From an uncultured Psychrobacter sp. (GTDB lineage: Bacteria; Pseudomonadota; Gammaproteobacteria; Pseudomonadales; Moraxellaceae), in NCBI RefSeq assembly GCF_947495825.1, contig NZ_CANMAH010000012.1:29819-93818 (forward strand): a stretch of DNA of 64,000 bases. The letters run 5' to 3'. How positions within the stretch are numbered: the first letter of the stretch is position 1; each line of letters starts with the position of its first letter. Made by a program: the position numbers and the translations under genes. The notes under the pieces were generated by a model. That model worked only from the letters and a program-made list of their open reading frames with translations. It had not been told where the DNA came from and did not search any database. Shown here piece by piece: positions 37,395 through 46,270 of this stretch.

Positions 37395-38450
37395 TTAATG
37401 GGATTCGGGGCCGAACTGGTCACCATCATCGAGCTGATTGCCATGACAGATTTGCTCAGCGGTGACAGGTTTGCCACCTGCAAGCTGTAATTTGGTTATT
37501 GCAAGCGCGCTAGCTGCTGGTGTTTTATCGTCTGTAGGCTCGCCTTTACCACAAGCTACCAAAATGGCTTTACGTCCGACACTAATAACCGTGCCAGCAG
37601 GCTCATTGGTTTGCTGTGTTGGGTTTACCGGCAAGCTATTTAATATCTTGACGCGCGCACCATTCAAAAAAGTATAAGCACCAGGCCAAGGCGTTAAACC
37701 TCGAATTTGGCGCTCAATAGCGCTAGCTGATTGCGTCCAATCAATCTCGCCCTCAGTCTTTACCAGCTTTTCGGCATAGTTGGCTTGACTGTCATCTTGG
37801 GCAACCGCCTGCGCTTGATAGTGTGCTAAGTCTTTTAGTACGGTGCTAATCGCCGCCGCGCCTAGTTCAGCCATTTTATCATGTAGGCTGGAGGCCGTAT
37901 CATGAGTCTCGATAGGAGCGCTGACTTTATAGAGCATATCGCCAGTATCTAGACCCTTATCCATCTGCATAATAGTAATACCGGTCTCGGTATCTCCTGC
38001 CAATAGTGCGCGATGAATAGGTGCAGCGCCTCGCCAGCGCGGTAATAAGGAGGCATGAATATTGAGACAACCATAAGTAGGGATATTCAACACACCTACA
38101 GGTAAAATCAGTCCATATGCTGCGACAATCATGACATCAGGCTGATAGCTTGCCAATGTCTGTCTAGCAGCCAATCCTTCAGTGTTAGATTTTTTGAAAG
38201 TGACAGGCTGTTCGATGGCAATATCATGTGCAAGTGCTACTTGTTTGACAACAGATGCAGATAGCTTTTGACCGCGTCCTGCTTTGCGATCTGGCTGCGT
38301 ATATACTGCAACAATGTCTATATTAAGTTGCTCTTGCTGAGCAATGAGTGCCTCAAGGCTAGCAGCAGCAAATTCAGGTGTGCCTGCAAACACCACGCGC
38401 AATCGATTGGTTTGTACCATATTATTAAAAACAGCATTAGTTGTGGTCAT
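37395..38450 (-). CDS. fmt: Methionyl-tRNA formyltransferase
   Basis: Transfers a formyl group from 10-formyl-THF to initiator Met-tRNA. The N-terminal formyltransferase domain shows RVVFAGTPEFAAASLEAL and the SLLPRWRGAAPIHRA catalytic loop (NIHASLLPRWRG), followed by DTGDMLYK. The C-terminal OB-fold domain carries PWPGAYTFLNG. From 38450 it has 351 residues, about 30 more than usual; an internal ATG at 38420 would give a standard N-terminus. It is first in an fmt-rsmB pair. def, its usual partner, is not in the window. Confidence 0.94.
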   Translation of the reverse strand: MTTTNAVFNNMVQTNRLRVVFAGTPEFAAASLEALIAQQEQLNIDIVAVYTQPDRKAGRGQKLSASVVKQVALAHDIAIEQPVTFKKSNTEGLAARQTLASYQPDVMIVAAYGLILPVGVLNIPTYGCLNIHASLLPRWRGAAPIHRALLAGDTETGITIMQMDKGLDTGDMLYKVSAPIETHDTASSLHDKMAELGAAAISTVLKDLAHYQAQAVAQDDSQANYAEKLVKTEGEIDWTQSASAIERQIRGLTPWPGAYTFLNGARVKILNSLPVNPTQQTNEPAGTVISVGRKAILVACGKGEPTDDKTPAASALAITKLQLAGGKPVTAEQICHGNQLDDGDQFGPESH

Positions 38451-38926
38451 AGCACCATATTATATATTATGTGATTGATCGTCACATTATAGGTGAGTTT
38501 ACAGTGTTGCGCCATAATTGCGAGCTGTGTTATTCATCTATCGCTGGTTATTGAGGTAACTAGTTCATAACGACTATCTCCATTTAGTCTGTATTGACAT
38601 AATGTTAGTACTATTCGCTATGGCTCGGTACTTGTCTAGTCGTTAGTTAGTTTAGTATGTTTAGATGATTTAACGAATAGCTATATCGTGCATAACTTAA
38701 AGCTCAAGTAAACATTGAAATTAGTATCATTGTCATAACCGCATTGGTGGTTAATTTGTTACTATAAGATTCTACGTGACTGTTTTATTAATAACTTAAC
38801 CCTCCAACATACAACTAAAGGTTTGTAGATAAAAGAGCCATCAACACGTACTATCCAAAAAATAGTTTATTTTATTTTAGCTTACCATCGCACTGCATTG
38901 TCGCGTAGGTATAGGAACATACCCAC
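38451..38926. other. Gene-free divergent region before histidine kinase
   Basis: A 476-bp AT-rich gap between fmt and the divergent kinase gene. It must contain both promoters. I see no strong hairpin, tRNA or supported reading frame. Confidence 0.45.
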
Positions 38927-41773
38927 ATGCAACAGTTTCAGACATTAAAACGTCTGCTTTTCTTTTATGTTTTGTCCCTGCTGATAATGCTAGCTTTGTA
39001 CTACGCTATGATGTTTTCAGCACTCAAAACTCGAAGTCAGATGCACAGCCAAGTTGTCTTTGCAGCGTTAGAGCATGAGACTATGGATCATGCCGTACCG
39101 ACAGAAACTGAAATCGAAAGAATACTTACCAAGCCTTTTTTCCAAGACATCAGCTATCAGTTAATCTTTATGTTGCCGTCTGGACAAACCTATGTATATC
39201 GTCATATACAGCCTCAAGAAGCCAAGTTTACTAATGTGACTTTTCCTACGCTTACCTCAATATCTACTACAAGTAGCAGCTTGTATCAGATAAATAACGA
39301 TACGCTAACAGGTAGAATCAAGCTTGAAAACGGACATCAAATCTATGTCGTACTACGCCATCAACCTCTTGATATAAACTGGATATCTTATCGCTTCTGG
39401 CTGCCGTTGATGACAGCGATTATGTTATTTAGTTTGGCGTTACTTTATGCGCTTAAACGCCGTACTAATTGGGAGCAATTAGTACAGTATACGGACAATT
39501 TAACGATAGACTCCAAAGAGGCTTATATACCGCCCCCATTTGTGACAGAAAAAACTACCCCTGAGTTTTTACGCATAGGTCATGCCCTTAGCCGTGTTAG
39601 CTATCAGCTACATGACCATCATCGCCGCATTAAAACCCTCAATCAGCGTTTAGAGCATTTGGTCAATCAGGCTCCATTACCCATGCTAATGGTCATGCGC
39701 CAAGGACATATAAGTTTTTTTAATCAGCGCTTTGAGCAAGTTTTTACCACAGCATTTCAGCGTGATAACAATTACAGCTTAACGGACTTTTTGACCGGCA
39801 GTGACAAAGCGACTCAGCAGCTGTTACAAAAGCTCTCTACTCTACGCGTTACTCGTAACCTATTGGTTTATGGACTAGAAGATAAGCAGGCCTATCAGCT
39901 ACACATCACTCCGTGGTTTGGGACTCATGGACAAGTTCATGGGTTTACGGTGATACTTAATAATATCGATAATCTCATCACGCAAGTTGATGACTTGCAC
40001 CTACAAAACCAACAATTACAGCTGCAGATAAAAGAGTTTACCAAGCTTAGATCTATTATTGGCCATGAGTTACGCACACCTTTGAACGCTATTATCGGGA
40101 CCTTAGAGCTGATAGAGGCGCATCGACTAACGCCAAGGCAGCAAGAGGTGCTGTCTATGTTGACCCAGTCTAGCCAGTCAATGTTGGCGATGCTAAACGA
40201 TATGCTCGATATGGCAAAAATAAAAGCAGGGAAGGCTGATATTGTGAATGAGCCTACTGATATCTTTAAGCTTGGGCAGCATGTTAGTGATTTAATGGTT
40301 GGTAGTGCGCGTCGGCAAGGTATCAATCTATTGTATTTTTTTACGCCCAATAGCCCGCGTTATATCAGCACTGATGGCAACCGCTTACGTCAAATCCTTC
40401 TCAATTTACTAGATAACGCCATCAAATTTACCCCATCAGGTTATGTGGCATTGGTTATCGAGCCTATTACTTATGAGCAGATGCAGTCTATCACTAGCCT
40501 TGATAGTAAGCGCACCCTAACCACTATTGCACGTAATCAAAGTTTAGCCCCTGACAATCGCTTACCCCATACTGTCGCCGATCATCAATGGATGCGCTTT
40601 AGTGTTAAAGATACTGGCATTGGTATTGCAGATTCGGAACAAGACAAACTGTTTTCTTACTTTAATCAAGCAAACAGACAAATCAGCCAAAATTTTGGTG
40701 GAACAGGACTGGGGCTTGCGATCTCTAATAGCTTTGCGCAGTTATTAGGCGGGTTTATCCAATTAGATAGCGAGCTTGGGGTAGGTAGCAATTTTACTCT
40801 TTATTTACCTTGTCATCAGGCAACTTACCAGCCCATCTATCACTTTCATAGTAGCCTGACACATATCCGTTTTATCGTTGTTGTAGAGCAAGACATCTGC
40901 GCGACCTTTTTGCAGCAATTATGCTCACATTTGTCCCTGCCAGTTAATATCTATACAAACTTGGACAATACGGCTGCCCAAAAGCTATATAAGCAGCTAG
41001 AGCTTGAAGCAAAGACCCTACAGCCAATATTGTTGTTAGATTATGAGTACTATGAAACCCATACTCGCCTAGTTCCTTCTACAGTCGCTACTAATGGCTC
41101 ACGCATAGATAGCCAGCAAAGAATTACTAACAATGAACAAAGTCAGGTTATTCATAAATTATTGAAAGATACCTCTTTGCCAAAATTGTTATTAAGCATG
41201 AAACCAGAACGCAGTATTACATCCTCATTGTTAGGTAAGTTTAATGGATTTTTGAATAAACCGTTAGATGTGGCCTTGTTGCTATCTGAGCTAATACGCC
41301 TATCACAGACTACGAGAGTTACTTCCAAACACGAAGATACCAGTAGTAATTCTAAAAGTGTAGAAAAACCAACGATAGATAGTAATACAACAGAGGGTTC
41401 GATCGCTCCTACAATATTAGTTGTCGATGACAATCTCACCAACCAAAAAATTACTTGTAAGATGTTAGATAAGTTGGGCTATCCTAGCCTAGTGGCAGAC
41501 AATGGCCGACAAGCTTTAGAACGACTTGATGCGCAGCGACAACAAATCTCTTTAATTCTTATGGATTGCCGAATGCCAGTCATGGATGGTTTGCAAGCCA
41601 CTCAAGCCATACGCTCGCAAGGGAGTAGTATTCCTATTGTGGCATTAACTGCAAATAATACAGAGGAAGATCGCGAAGCTTGCCGCCTAGCGGGAATGGA
41701 TGATTTTTTAGCAAAACCTATCAATAAAGATAAATTGCAAACCGTTTTGCAAAGCTTAATGACAACTGAATAA
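38927..41773 (+). CDS. Hybrid sensor histidine kinase / response regulator
   Basis: Inner-membrane signalling kinase of 948 residues. Layout: membrane segment (about 9-30), periplasmic sensor of about 125 residues, second membrane segment (about 155-178), linker, PAS-like region (about 245-350), coiled coil, then HisKA with phosphoacceptor His380 (GHELRTPLNAIIG). The HATPase follows, with DTGIGIADSE and FGGTGLGLAIS. A degenerate receiver lies at about 645-700 (IVVVEQDI, ILLLDYEYYE), and a canonical receiver is at the C-terminus with Asp880 (LILMDCRMPVMDG). No Hpt domain follows, so phosphate must pass to a separate Hpt protein. The layout recalls GacS/BarA. No response-regulator gene is adjacent. 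Confidence 0.92.
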   Translation: MQQFQTLKRLLFFYVLSLLIMLALYYAMMFSALKTRSQMHSQVVFAALEHETMDHAVPTETEIERILTKPFFQDISYQLIFMLPSGQTYVYRHIQPQEAKFTNVTFPTLTSISTTSSSLYQINNDTLTGRIKLENGHQIYVVLRHQPLDINWISYRFWLPLMTAIMLFSLALLYALKRRTNWEQLVQYTDNLTIDSKEAYIPPPFVTEKTTPEFLRIGHALSRVSYQLHDHHRRIKTLNQRLEHLVNQAPLPMLMVMRQGHISFFNQRFEQVFTTAFQRDNNYSLTDFLTGSDKATQQLLQKLSTLRVTRNLLVYGLEDKQAYQLHITPWFGTHGQVHGFTVILNNIDNLITQVDDLHLQNQQLQLQIKEFTKLRSIIGHELRTPLNAIIGTLELIEAHRLTPRQQEVLSMLTQSSQSMLAMLNDMLDMAKIKAGKADIVNEPTDIFKLGQHVSDLMVGSARRQGINLLYFFTPNSPRYISTDGNRLRQILLNLLDNAIKFTPSGYVALVIEPITYEQMQSITSLDSKRTLTTIARNQSLAPDNRLPHTVADHQWMRFSVKDTGIGIADSEQDKLFSYFNQANRQISQNFGGTGLGLAISNSFAQLLGGFIQLDSELGVGSNFTLYLPCHQATYQPIYHFHSSLTHIRFIVVVEQDICATFLQQLCSHLSLPVNIYTNLDNTAAQKLYKQLELEAKTLQPILLLDYEYYETHTRLVPSTVATNGSRIDSQQRITNNEQSQVIHKLLKDTSLPKLLLSMKPERSITSSLLGKFNGFLNKPLDVALLLSELIRLSQTTRVTSKHEDTSSNSKSVEKPTIDSNTTEGSIAPTILVVDDNLTNQKITCKMLDKLGYPSLVADNGRQALERLDAQRQQISLILMDCRMPVMDGLQATQAIRSQGSSIPIVALTANNTEEDREACRLAGMDDFLAKPINKDKLQTVLQSLMTTE

Positions 41774-41848
41774 ATCACTCAGGTTCCGTGAGAAGCTGTC
41801 ATTAAGTTTTATTGTTTTATATCGTTCTATCAGATACACCGACACTGG

Positions 41849-42523
41849 TCATTTCATAAAGCCATTATCGGCTAAAAAATCCTCAGTAATTTGGCTTTGC
41901 GGGCTTGGTGCGTTCATGCTGCCTGTTTGCGACTTATTTAGCAAGCGTTCCAAATAGCGAGCCACAATATCCACCTCGATATTGACCTTACTGCCAACCA
42001 GCCAATGCTTGGCAATATTGGTCACCTTTGCCGTATGCGGAATAATATTGAGACAAACGATATTGTCACGCACCAAGTTGGTGGTCAGACTGATGCCATC
42101 GACGGTGATAGAGCCTTTGGTCGCGGTATAATGGGCGAGCTCCTTGGGTATCTCAATCTCGATATAGATAGAGCGCGCATCTTGTTGTAATTTGCTGACG
42201 CGCCCGACCCCATCGACATGACCTGCGACGATATGACCACCAAAGCGCGTGGTCGGTAACATCGCTTTTTCTAAATTGACAATGTGACCCGCTTTTAGCT
42301 CTTCTAAAGCAGTTCGAGCTATTGTTTCACGTGAAACATCGACAGAGTAAGACTTATCGCCAATCTCTACCACAGTTAGGCAGATACCATTTGAGGCAAT
42401 AGAGTCGCCCAACTTCACATCACTAAAATCCAAGTCATCCGACGCTATGGTCAGGCGTATGTCACCGCCTGTAGGCTGCATGGACGTGACCTTTCCAACA
42501 CTTTCTATAATTCCGGTAAACAT
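41849..42523 (-). CDS. ribE: Riboflavin synthase, alpha subunit
   Basis: Dismutates two 6,7-dimethyl-8-ribityllumazines into riboflavin plus a pyrimidinedione. The protein has two tandem lumazine-binding domains (each about 95 residues) and begins FTGIIESVGKV. The second repeat has GGHIVAGHVDGVG. A C-terminal tail of about 25 residues follows (SPQSQITEDFLADNGF). parS site 4 is perfect and lies inside the gene, at codons reading VSRET. GAGGG precedes the ATG. It lies 419 nt from ribD, separated by an unusual regulatory-looking gap. Confidence 0.94.
   Translation of the reverse strand: MFTGIIESVGKVTSMQPTGGDIRLTIASDDLDFSDVKLGDSIASNGICLTVVEIGDKSYSVDVSRETIARTALEELKAGHIVNLEKAMLPTTRFGGHIVAGHVDGVGRVSKLQQDARSIYIEIEIPKELAHYTATKGSITVDGISLTTNLVRDNIVCLNIIPHTAKVTNIAKHWLVGSKVNIEVDIVARYLERLLNKSQTGSMNAPSPQSQITEDFLADNGFMK
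42323..42338. promoter_or_regulatory. parS site 4 (perfect 16-mer, inside ribE)
   Basis: TGTTTCACGTGAAACA, exactly the ParB consensus palindrome, within ribE. It is the only full 16-bp palindrome in the window. Confidence 0.9.
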
Positions 42524-42812
42524 ATGACCCTCATATCTGAATTGTTTCGCTGTTATCTAACGTGGCACTCACTCAACGATGGTAGACTGCTCTACACTAA
42601 CCTTAAGAGTAATGATTTTTAAGCTTATAAGGGGATAAGTTGTGGATAAGTAAAGATAAATCAAGTCACGTGTCAATAAAAACCTTCTTTAGACTAAGTT
42701 ATCCACAAAGACGTCCTTTTCCCTTAACCTTATACATTATTTGGTTTCTTAAATATAAACTACTGATTTTTATAGGTTATTTATAATAGCACAGTAAAGG
42801 ATTCTACTTCCT

Positions 42813-42828
42813 TGTTTCACATGAAACA
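42813..42828. promoter_or_regulatory. parS-like site 5 (CACATG variant)
   Basis: TGTTTCACATGAAACA in the ribD-ribE gap, 11 bp from site 6 and adjoining a DnaA box at 42832. Confidence 0.78.
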
Positions 42829-42839
42829 GAGTTATACAC

Positions 42840-42855
42840 AGTTTCATGTGAAACA
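42840..42855. promoter_or_regulatory. parS-like site 6 (CATGTG variant)
   Basis: AGTTTCATGTGAAACA, the reverse-orientation variant, so sites 5 and 6 form a convergent pair around a DnaA box. Confidence 0.75.
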
Positions 42856-42942
42856 ACCCATCATCCAAACAGTTATTTACAGGTGATATGTCTTTAATCA
42901 CAATGACTAATCGCTGTGGATAAGATGTTTACAACTTATGGT

Positions 42943-43998
42943 CTATAAAGGATATAACGTCAGTTTAAGATCAGGGCCAAGTTGCTCGTGGCCGCTTACC
43001 TTAAAACGTAATTGTTCAGACAAAGACAGCGGATGAAAACTCACCATCGGCCGCGCCGCTGCACCCAATAGACAAGGCGCTTGATAGACAATCAGCTCGT
43101 CTACCAGTTGTTGACGTAAAAAACTACCCGCGACGCTAGCGCCCGCCTCTACCAATACATCGTAGCATTGATGCTCACTGACCAGATGCCCTAGCAGCTC
43201 GGTTAAATCGTCCTTGTGCCAATAAAGCGTATCTACGCGGCGGCATAGTTGGTATTCTGATTGCATACTGTGCGCTAAGCGCTGACGCCTATCGAGTACG
43301 ACCACTTTAGGCGTGGGGACTTGCTCAGCTGGCACGCCCAACTGAGTAGAGCGCACGTTGAGCTGTGGATCATCAGTAACGATGGTCTCACTGCCAGTGA
43401 TAATTGCCCCACTTAGGGCGCGAAGCTTTTGTACATCCTCACGAGCCGCGGTAGAGGTGATCCATTTTGACTCGCCTGTCGCCATCGCAGTACGGCCATC
43501 GAGACTGGTGGCAATCTTAAGCCGAACGTAAGGCATTTGAGTGCGCATCGCCTTTAAAAATCCGCGATTTAATGCTTCTGCTTGCTCTGTCAGGACGCCC
43601 ACTGTCACGGCGATACCGGCCTGCTCTAACAGCTGTACACCGCGTCCCGCTACTTGCGGGTTTGGGTCAAGGCCAGCAATCACCACCCGCTGTACGCCTG
43701 CTTTTATCAAACCTAAAGCACAAGGCGGTGTACGCCCTGTATGACTACAAGGCTCCAAAGTCACATAAGCAGTGGCACCGACCGCTTGCGCACCCGCGTC
43801 TTTAAGTGCAAACACCTCTGCATGAGGCTCACCTGCCTTGGGATGAAACCCTTGCCCGACCACCATCCCTGCCTGAACAATCACGCAGCCTACAGCAGGA
43901 TTGGGTCTTGCGGTATATAGTCCTTGCTTGGCTTGCTCAATTGCAAGCATCATAAAGTAGCGGTCTTGTGCATCTTGTGCGTGGTTAGAAGTAAACAT
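42943..43998 (-). CDS. ribD: Bifunctional riboflavin biosynthesis deaminase/reductase
   Basis: Deaminates and then reduces the pyrimidine intermediate after GTP cyclohydrolase II. The zinc deaminase domain has GEPHAEVFAL and PCSHTGRTPPC (one His, two Cys). The C-terminal NADPH reductase domain starts near residue 155 (LKIATSLDGRTAMATGESKWIT), including the substrate loop. At 351 residues it is normal for the fused enzyme. It lies between nrdR and the ribD-ribE gap; order nrdR-ribD-ribE is common in proteobacteria. Confidence 0.95.
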   Translation of the reverse strand: MFTSNHAQDAQDRYFMMLAIEQAKQGLYTARPNPAVGCVIVQAGMVVGQGFHPKAGEPHAEVFALKDAGAQAVGATAYVTLEPCSHTGRTPPCALGLIKAGVQRVVIAGLDPNPQVAGRGVQLLEQAGIAVTVGVLTEQAEALNRGFLKAMRTQMPYVRLKIATSLDGRTAMATGESKWITSTAAREDVQKLRALSGAIITGSETIVTDDPQLNVRSTQLGVPAEQVPTPKVVVLDRRQRLAHSMQSEYQLCRRVDTLYWHKDDLTELLGHLVSEHQCYDVLVEAGASVAGSFLRQQLVDELIVYQAPCLLGAAARPMVSFHPLSLSEQLRFKVSGHEQLGPDLKLTLYPL

Positions 43999-44037
43999 AA
44001 AATTGGCTTAATTTATAAAGAATATGTGGCGATAAAA

Positions 44038-44496
44038 CTATTTTTCATTGGGGCGGATGTTAGCAATCTCTTGATGAAACGCATCGATATCCTGAAAATC
44101 GCGATACACACTGGCAAAGCGTACATAAGCGACATCGTCTAACGTTTTAAGCTCACTCATGATGATCTCGCCCAGCACCTTACTGCTAATCTCGCGCTCT
44201 CCCATCTGTCTGACGCGCTTTTCGATTCGGCTGATCATCGCCTCTTGCTCGTCAATGGTGATGGGGCGCTTTTGTAGCGGCAACAAAATAGAGCGGCGCA
44301 GCTTTTCATTATCATAAGGCTCAATCTTGCCACTCGATTTGATGATACGCGGCATCACTACCTCGACCATCTCAAAGGTGGTAAATCGCTCTTGGCAGCT
44401 ATTGCACGAGCGGCGGCGACGCACTTGTGCGCCTTCTGCTGCCAGACGTGAGTCAATCACCTTGGTATCTGACGCATTACAATACGGGCAATGCAT
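44038..44496 (-). CDS. nrdR: Transcriptional repressor NrdR
   Basis: ATP/dATP-sensing repressor of ribonucleotide reductase operons. The zinc ribbon uses CPYC near the N-terminus and SCNSCQERF 28 residues later. The ATP-cone (about 49-139) begins [21 protein letters not shown]. At 152 residues it is standard. AGGAAA precedes the ATG. It leads the nrdR-ribD pair, with 39 nt between them. Confidence 0.96.
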   Translation of the reverse strand: MHCPYCNASDTKVIDSRLAAEGAQVRRRRSCNSCQERFTTFEMVEVVMPRIIKSSGKIEPYDNEKLRRSILLPLQKRPITIDEQEAMISRIEKRVRQMGEREISSKVLGEIIMSELKTLDDVAYVRFASVYRDFQDIDAFHQEIANIRPNEK

Positions 44497-44609
44497 AGCG
44501 TTTCCTTATTTTGCTATTAAGAATAAATGGCGTCATTTATAAGACTAAGTTTGATAGCTGACGTACTTTTAGAAGTTGACACGTGACCTTAAACAGCCCA
44601 TCAGTAGCA

Positions 44610-46073
44610 TTATTTGCCAATACAAAAACTGCCAAATATCTTACCTAGCAAGTCATCAGCACTAAACTCACCGGTAATCTCACCTAGGCTTAATTGCGCT
44701 TGACGCAGGCTCTCAGCCACCAGCTCACCTGCCTGAAAGACCGTTAGCTGCTCATGTGCTTCTGTTAAGTATCCAGCTGTCCGTCTAAGCGCATCTATAT
44801 GACGCGTACGGGCGATGAGGCTATTCTCTGGTGGATGAAAACCAACTTTAGCACATAATGTTTCGATCAATGTTTCGATACCAGCGCCTGTTTCACATGA
44901 AACGTGGACTTGTTCGTAACCTCGATCTTTTATTTCGACTTGTGATACAGAAGTTATTTTCTCATCGCCATCATCGTTTAATAAGTCGCTTTTATTGGCA
45001 ATAATTAATAAGCGTTTAGCCTCTGGCAATTCGCCAAATAGCTGCTCAGCAAGCTGTAGCGGTGTGGTGTCTTCTTCAAGATCACGGGTAACATCGTAGA
45101 CCATCAGCAGCATATCAGCTTGCATGATAGCAGTACGTGCACGCTCAATTCCGATGCGCTCCACGGTATCTTCGGTATCGCGTAGCCCAGCAGTATCGGT
45201 GAGATGCAATGTCAGGCCATTGAGTACGACGGTCTCTTGTAGCGTATCTCGCGTAGTGCCTGCCACATTGGTCACGATAGCGCGCTCTTGTCCGGCCAGA
45301 CGATTAAGCAAGCTTGATTTGCCCGCATTAGGCCGCCCTGCCAACACCACATGAATCCCATCGCGTAACAGCTGACCTTGTTTTGCCGTTGTCAGCACTT
45401 GCTGTATTTTATTTTGGGTTTGCTCAAGCTTGTCTTGAATTACGCCATCTGATAAAAAATCAACATCCTCTTCATCAGGGAAATCGATGGCAGCCTCAAC
45501 GTGTAAGCGCAGATGAATAAGCTGCTCTAATAGCTGATTGATCTTTTGCGAAAACTCCCCGCTTAGGGAGCGAATAGCACTACTGGCCGCTGCCGCGCTT
45601 GTGGCATCAATGGCATCGGCGATTGCTTCTGCTTGCACCAGATCTAATTTATCATTATCAAAAGCACGGTAGGAGAACTCGCCTGCACTCGCTTGCTTGG
45701 CACCCAGCTCAAACACGCGAGCGAGCAGCTGGTTTTGTAAAATCATGCCGCCATGCCCTTGCAGCTCAATCACATCTTCGCCTGTAAACGATTGCGGGCC
45801 TTTAAAGTACAGCACCAAGCCTTCATCAATGATAGTACCATCTGCTTGATAAAACCGGCAAAAACTGGCCATGCGCGGAGTAAACGCTGTCTTGCCCGTT
45901 AGCTGACAAGCAATATCGTAGGCACGCGCACCTGATAGCCGTATCACGCCGACGCCGCCGCGCCCAAGTGGTGTCGCAATGGCGGCAATCGTAGCCAATC
46001 CTAATGAATTAGACGTATTAGATGTAGCAGGTACGGCTTGCGCCAGCTCTAAAGAATCCACAATCATTCTCAT
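44610..46073 (-). CDS. mnmE: tRNA uridine-5-carboxymethylaminomethyl GTPase MnmE
   Basis: Works with MnmG to modify U34 of tRNAs ending in A/G wobble. The N-terminal THF-binding domain starts at TIAAIATPLGRGGVGVIRLSG. A helical domain and the G domain follow, with Walker A GRPNAGKSS at 246-254 and switch TAGLRDTED. The last four residues are CIGK, carrying the catalytic cysteine. Its 487 residues include a Ser/Asn-rich N-terminal tail of about 23. parS-like site 7 falls in the G-domain coding region, at codons for VSCET. mnmG is not in the window. Confidence 0.96.
   Translation of the reverse strand: MRMIVDSLELAQAVPATSNTSNSLGLATIAAIATPLGRGGVGVIRLSGARAYDIACQLTGKTAFTPRMASFCRFYQADGTIIDEGLVLYFKGPQSFTGEDVIELQGHGGMILQNQLLARVFELGAKQASAGEFSYRAFDNDKLDLVQAEAIADAIDATSAAAASSAIRSLSGEFSQKINQLLEQLIHLRLHVEAAIDFPDEEDVDFLSDGVIQDKLEQTQNKIQQVLTTAKQGQLLRDGIHVVLAGRPNAGKSSLLNRLAGQERAIVTNVAGTTRDTLQETVVLNGLTLHLTDTAGLRDTEDTVERIGIERARTAIMQADMLLMVYDVTRDLEEDTTPLQLAEQLFGELPEAKRLLIIANKSDLLNDDGDEKITSVSQVEIKDRGYEQVHVSCETGAGIETLIETLCAKVGFHPPENSLIARTRHIDALRRTAGYLTEAHEQLTVFQAGELVAESLRQAQLSLGEITGEFSADDLLGKIFGSFCIGK
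44889..44904. promoter_or_regulatory. parS-like site 7 (CACATG variant, inside mnmE)
   Basis: TGTTTCACATGAAACG, with a core like sites 1, 3 and 5, within mnmE. Confidence 0.7.
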
Positions 46074-46219
46074 TGAATAAAAGCTCCATTATAGACGCCT
46101 AGACACAGACTGACAAAGCAAACTTTATACCTTGATGTAAGGCATAGTTTTCATCTTATATGACTCACTGTCAGCATGGTTTTGACCATTCAAGATAGAT
46201 AATATGAGAGTATTACCTA

Positions 46220-46252
46220 TAAAAAAACCACCGCTTAGGCGATGGTTTTTTG
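46220..46252 (-). terminator. Terminator after yidC
   Basis: AAACCACCGC / GCGATGGTTT hairpin with a 4-nt loop. On the minus strand it is followed by a T7 run, just past the yidC stop. Confidence 0.82.
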
Positions 46253-46270
46253 TTCAAAAGATCACTAGTG

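Larger units (their letters stand above)
42641..42923. promoter_or_regulatory. DnaA-box cluster between ribD and ribE
   Basis: Four boxes in 283 bp: TGTGGATAA at 42641-42649 (minus), TTATCCACA at 42699-42707, TTATACACA at 42832-42840 and TGTGGATAA at 42915-42923 (minus). Two parS-like sites lie among them. The rest of this 419-bp gap is AT-rich and has no RFN element or gene that I can see. Confidence 0.65.

Noticed and set aside
42524..42942. FMN riboswitch in the ribD-ribE gap
   Set aside because: I could not find the conserved RFN strings; the gap is explained by DnaA boxes and parS sites.
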